Assembly (NCBI GenBank): GCA_903890885.1
Contig: CAITCX010000271.1
Span: 1-7,938, forward strand
From: an uncultured Dehalococcoidia bacterium
Lineage (GTDB): Bacteria > Chloroflexota > Dehalococcoidia > Dehalococcoidales > UBA3254
DNA length: 7,938 bases
Direction of reading: 5' to 3'
The position numbers were made by a program, and so were the translations under genes. Position 1 is the stretch's first letter. Every line of letters begins with the position of its first letter. Below, in pieces: positions 6,436 to 7,938 of this stretch. The notes beneath the pieces were generated by a model. It did not search any database. It had not been told where the DNA came from and worked only from the letters and a program-made list of their open reading frames with translations.

Positions 6436-7761
6436 TTACTGGTCATTCAGTCTTAGTTCAATGGCCCTGGCATGGGCTTCTAATCCCTCGGCACGGGCGA
6501 TGATTATAGCTGATGGTCCCAGTTTCTTGATCAGGGCTTTATCGACCTTAACAACATCTATAAATTTAATAAAATCGGCTACATTCAAAGGTGAACTGAA
6601 ACGGGCAGTACCGCCGGTGGGCAGAGAATGGTTAGGTCCGGCGATATAATCGCCCATCGGGACAGGGGCAAGTTCACCTACGAAGATACAGCCTGCATTG
6701 ATAATTCGATCAATATACGATTCAGCCTTTTCAATCATGAGTTCAAGGTGCTCAGGGGCATAGAGGTTAGAGATTTGTACGGCCTCATCTAACGTTTTGA
6801 CCACAGCGATGACGGCCCGGGCATCCAGTGACTCGGCGGCGGTTTTTTGGCGCGGCAGATTGGCTAATTGGACGGCTAATTCTTGCTGTACTTCCCGAGC
6901 CAGGCGGGTGGAAGTAGTAACCAGAACCACCTGTGGAAGCTGATCGTGTTCAGCCTGGGCTATTAAGTCGGCCGCGCAATAGTGAGATTTGGCCGTATCA
7001 TCGGCAATAATCAAGACTTCGCTGGGACCCTGTAAGGCATCTATATCCACGACGCCGAAAACGGCCTGTTTGGCGAGAGTTACAAAGAGATTGCCAGGGC
7101 CGCATATTTTATCCACTTTGGGTACGGAGCGGGTGCCGTAAGCCATGGCGGCGATGGCCTGGGCGCCGCCTATCCTGAACACGCGATCCACGCCTGCTAA
7201 ATCGGCTGCAACCAGCGTAGCCGGGGGCACTAACCCGTTACTACGGGGAGGAGTACAGTGTATTAGTTCATTGACACCTGCCACTTTGGCTGGAATAGCA
7301 GTCATCAAGACAGTCGAGGGATAAACAGCGGTGCTGGCCGGGGTATAAAGACCGGCTCTCGTGAGCGGCCTGACCAGTTGACCCCATTCATTGCCAATTA
7401 CACCATGAAAAATGTAATCTTTCTGTTCCTGGTGAAACTGGCGGATGCGCTCAGCAGCTACCTTTAAGGCGTCTATCAGATCCTGATCTACCTGGTTGTA
7501 AGCAGCTTTTATTTCCTGGCGCGAGACTTCCAGTGAACTTATCTTGAATTGGTCAATGCGCAAGGTATAGTCCAGCACTGCGGCATCACCTTTCTCTTTG
7601 ACGTCGCTCAGAATCTGGGCTACTGCTTCAGAGGCAGTAATGTCCCGGCTGAAAATTTCTTTCAGACGTTGTTGCGTTTTGGGTGAGACCTTGCCTAAAT
7701 CCACAGTGATCTGGCGCGACAGTTTTGCTTTGGCAGCCTCAAACCCGTTGATGATCTCCAA
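6436..7761 (-). CDS. hisD: Histidinol dehydrogenase
   Basis: Carries out the last two steps of histidine synthesis, oxidising L-histidinol to histidine with two NAD+ and a zinc ion. The 441-residue product is of usual length. Conserved segments include GLYTPASTAVYPSTVLM (137-153), IGGAQAIAAMAYGT (197-210), KICGPGN (218-224), GPSEVLIIADDTA (245-257), AQAEHDQ (268-274), YAPEHLEL (334-341) and MGDYIAGPNHSLPTGG (369-384). By motif alignment with the E. coli enzyme, the catalytic pair is Glu337-His338 and the zinc ligands are Gln269, His272, Asp371 and His430; all are present. The start is a TTG at 7761, supported by GGAGGAG (7769-7775) 7 bases upstream. This gene begins one base after the hisG stop, so the two are translationally coupled. 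No hisB or other his gene follows within the window; purF comes next. Confidence 0.97.
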   Translation of the reverse strand: MEIINGFEAAKAKLSRQITVDLGKVSPKTQQRLKEIFSRDITASEAVAQILSDVKEKGDAAVLDYTLRIDQFKISSLEVSRQEIKAAYNQVDQDLIDALKVAAERIRQFHQEQKDYIFHGVIGNEWGQLVRPLTRAGLYTPASTAVYPSTVLMTAIPAKVAGVNELIHCTPPRSNGLVPPATLVAADLAGVDRVFRIGGAQAIAAMAYGTRSVPKVDKICGPGNLFVTLAKQAVFGVVDIDALQGPSEVLIIADDTAKSHYCAADLIAQAEHDQLPQVVLVTTSTRLAREVQQELAVQLANLPRQKTAAESLDARAVIAVVKTLDEAVQISNLYAPEHLELMIEKAESYIDRIINAGCIFVGELAPVPMGDYIAGPNHSLPTGGTARFSSPLNVADFIKFIDVVKVDKALIKKLGPSAIIIARAEGLEAHARAIELRLNDQ

Positions 7762-7762
7762 G

Positions 7763-7938
7763 TTAGCTCTCCTCCACGGCTTTTTGCAGAACCGCGGCGA
7801 TGGATTTGATCAATATGACCTTTTTAGAATTCAAAGCCGGAGTTGCCGCAATCAGGCACGCAGTGGACTCAAAAAGGGTTTCGATAATTTTTAAATTGTG
7901 CCGCTTCAATGTCCCACCGGTCTCCGTATTTTCGATCA
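7763..7938 (-). CDS. hisG: ATP phosphoribosyltransferase, C-terminal part (cut by window edge)
   Basis: The last 57 codons of a gene that runs off the right edge of the window, ending at the TAA at 7763-7765. HisG joins ATP and PRPP in the first step of histidine synthesis. The segment ENTETGGTLKRHNLKIIETL followed by ESTACLIA matches the family's conserved (D)IVETGxTLKxNGL...SxxLIxN end region. The protein stops shortly after this (QKAVEES), with no room for the extra C-terminal regulatory domain of the long form. It is therefore the short form, which in other bacteria works with the HisZ regulatory subunit; hisZ would be expected elsewhere, perhaps just upstream. The identification rests on motif match plus the adjacent hisD. 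Confidence 0.85.
   Translation of the reverse strand, partial: IENTETGGTLKRHNLKIIETLFESTACLIAATPALNSKKVILIKSIAAVLQKAVEES
7769..7775 (-). promoter_or_regulatory. Strong ribosome binding site fixing the hisD TTG start
   Basis: GGAGGAG on the minus strand, 7 bases before TTG at 7761 and within the last codons of hisG. It makes the TTG a convincing start despite the lack of a nearby ATG. Confidence 0.85.

Overview
The window comes from a bacterial chromosome of moderate GC content, probably an anaerobic or facultative Firmicute of the Clostridia type. This is an inference. It rests on a Bacillus-type PurF with four cysteines placed for a [4Fe-4S] cluster, frequent TTG starts with Shine-Dalgarno sites, and a SigA-like promoter (TTGACC, 17 bp, TATAAT). 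No genus is claimed.

Right-facing block (4-3684): three tightly coupled genes encode a complete three-subunit molybdenum hydroxylase of the xanthine dehydrogenase / CO dehydrogenase family. The order is FAD subunit, [2Fe-2S] subunit, molybdopterin subunit. Electrons would pass from substrate at the Mo centre through two [2Fe-2S] clusters to FAD. The large subunit keeps the catalytic Glu but carries an unusual Gly/Pro-rich insert. Its substrate cannot be fixed from sequence.

Left-facing block (3722-7938, read right to left): the 3' end of hisG, then hisD (histidine biosynthesis), a 237 bp gap, then purF and purM (de novo purine synthesis). hisG and hisD are separated by one base. The gap holds a clear promoter for purF, a 7-bp inverted repeat over its -10 element, and a small frame-disrupted ORF of unknown nature. 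PurF makes phosphoribosylamine from PRPP and glutamine; PurM makes aminoimidazole ribotide. HisG also consumes PRPP, and histidine synthesis releases AICAR to the purine pathway, so this block is metabolically coherent.

The two blocks converge, with 37 bp between the stop codons of the hydroxylase and purM and no obvious terminator. I see no mobile element, CRISPR array, tRNA or rRNA. Most of the window is ordinary metabolism. The points worth a second look are the Gly/Pro insert in the hydroxylase, the purF operator candidate, the purF start, and the small disrupted ORF between hisD and purF.
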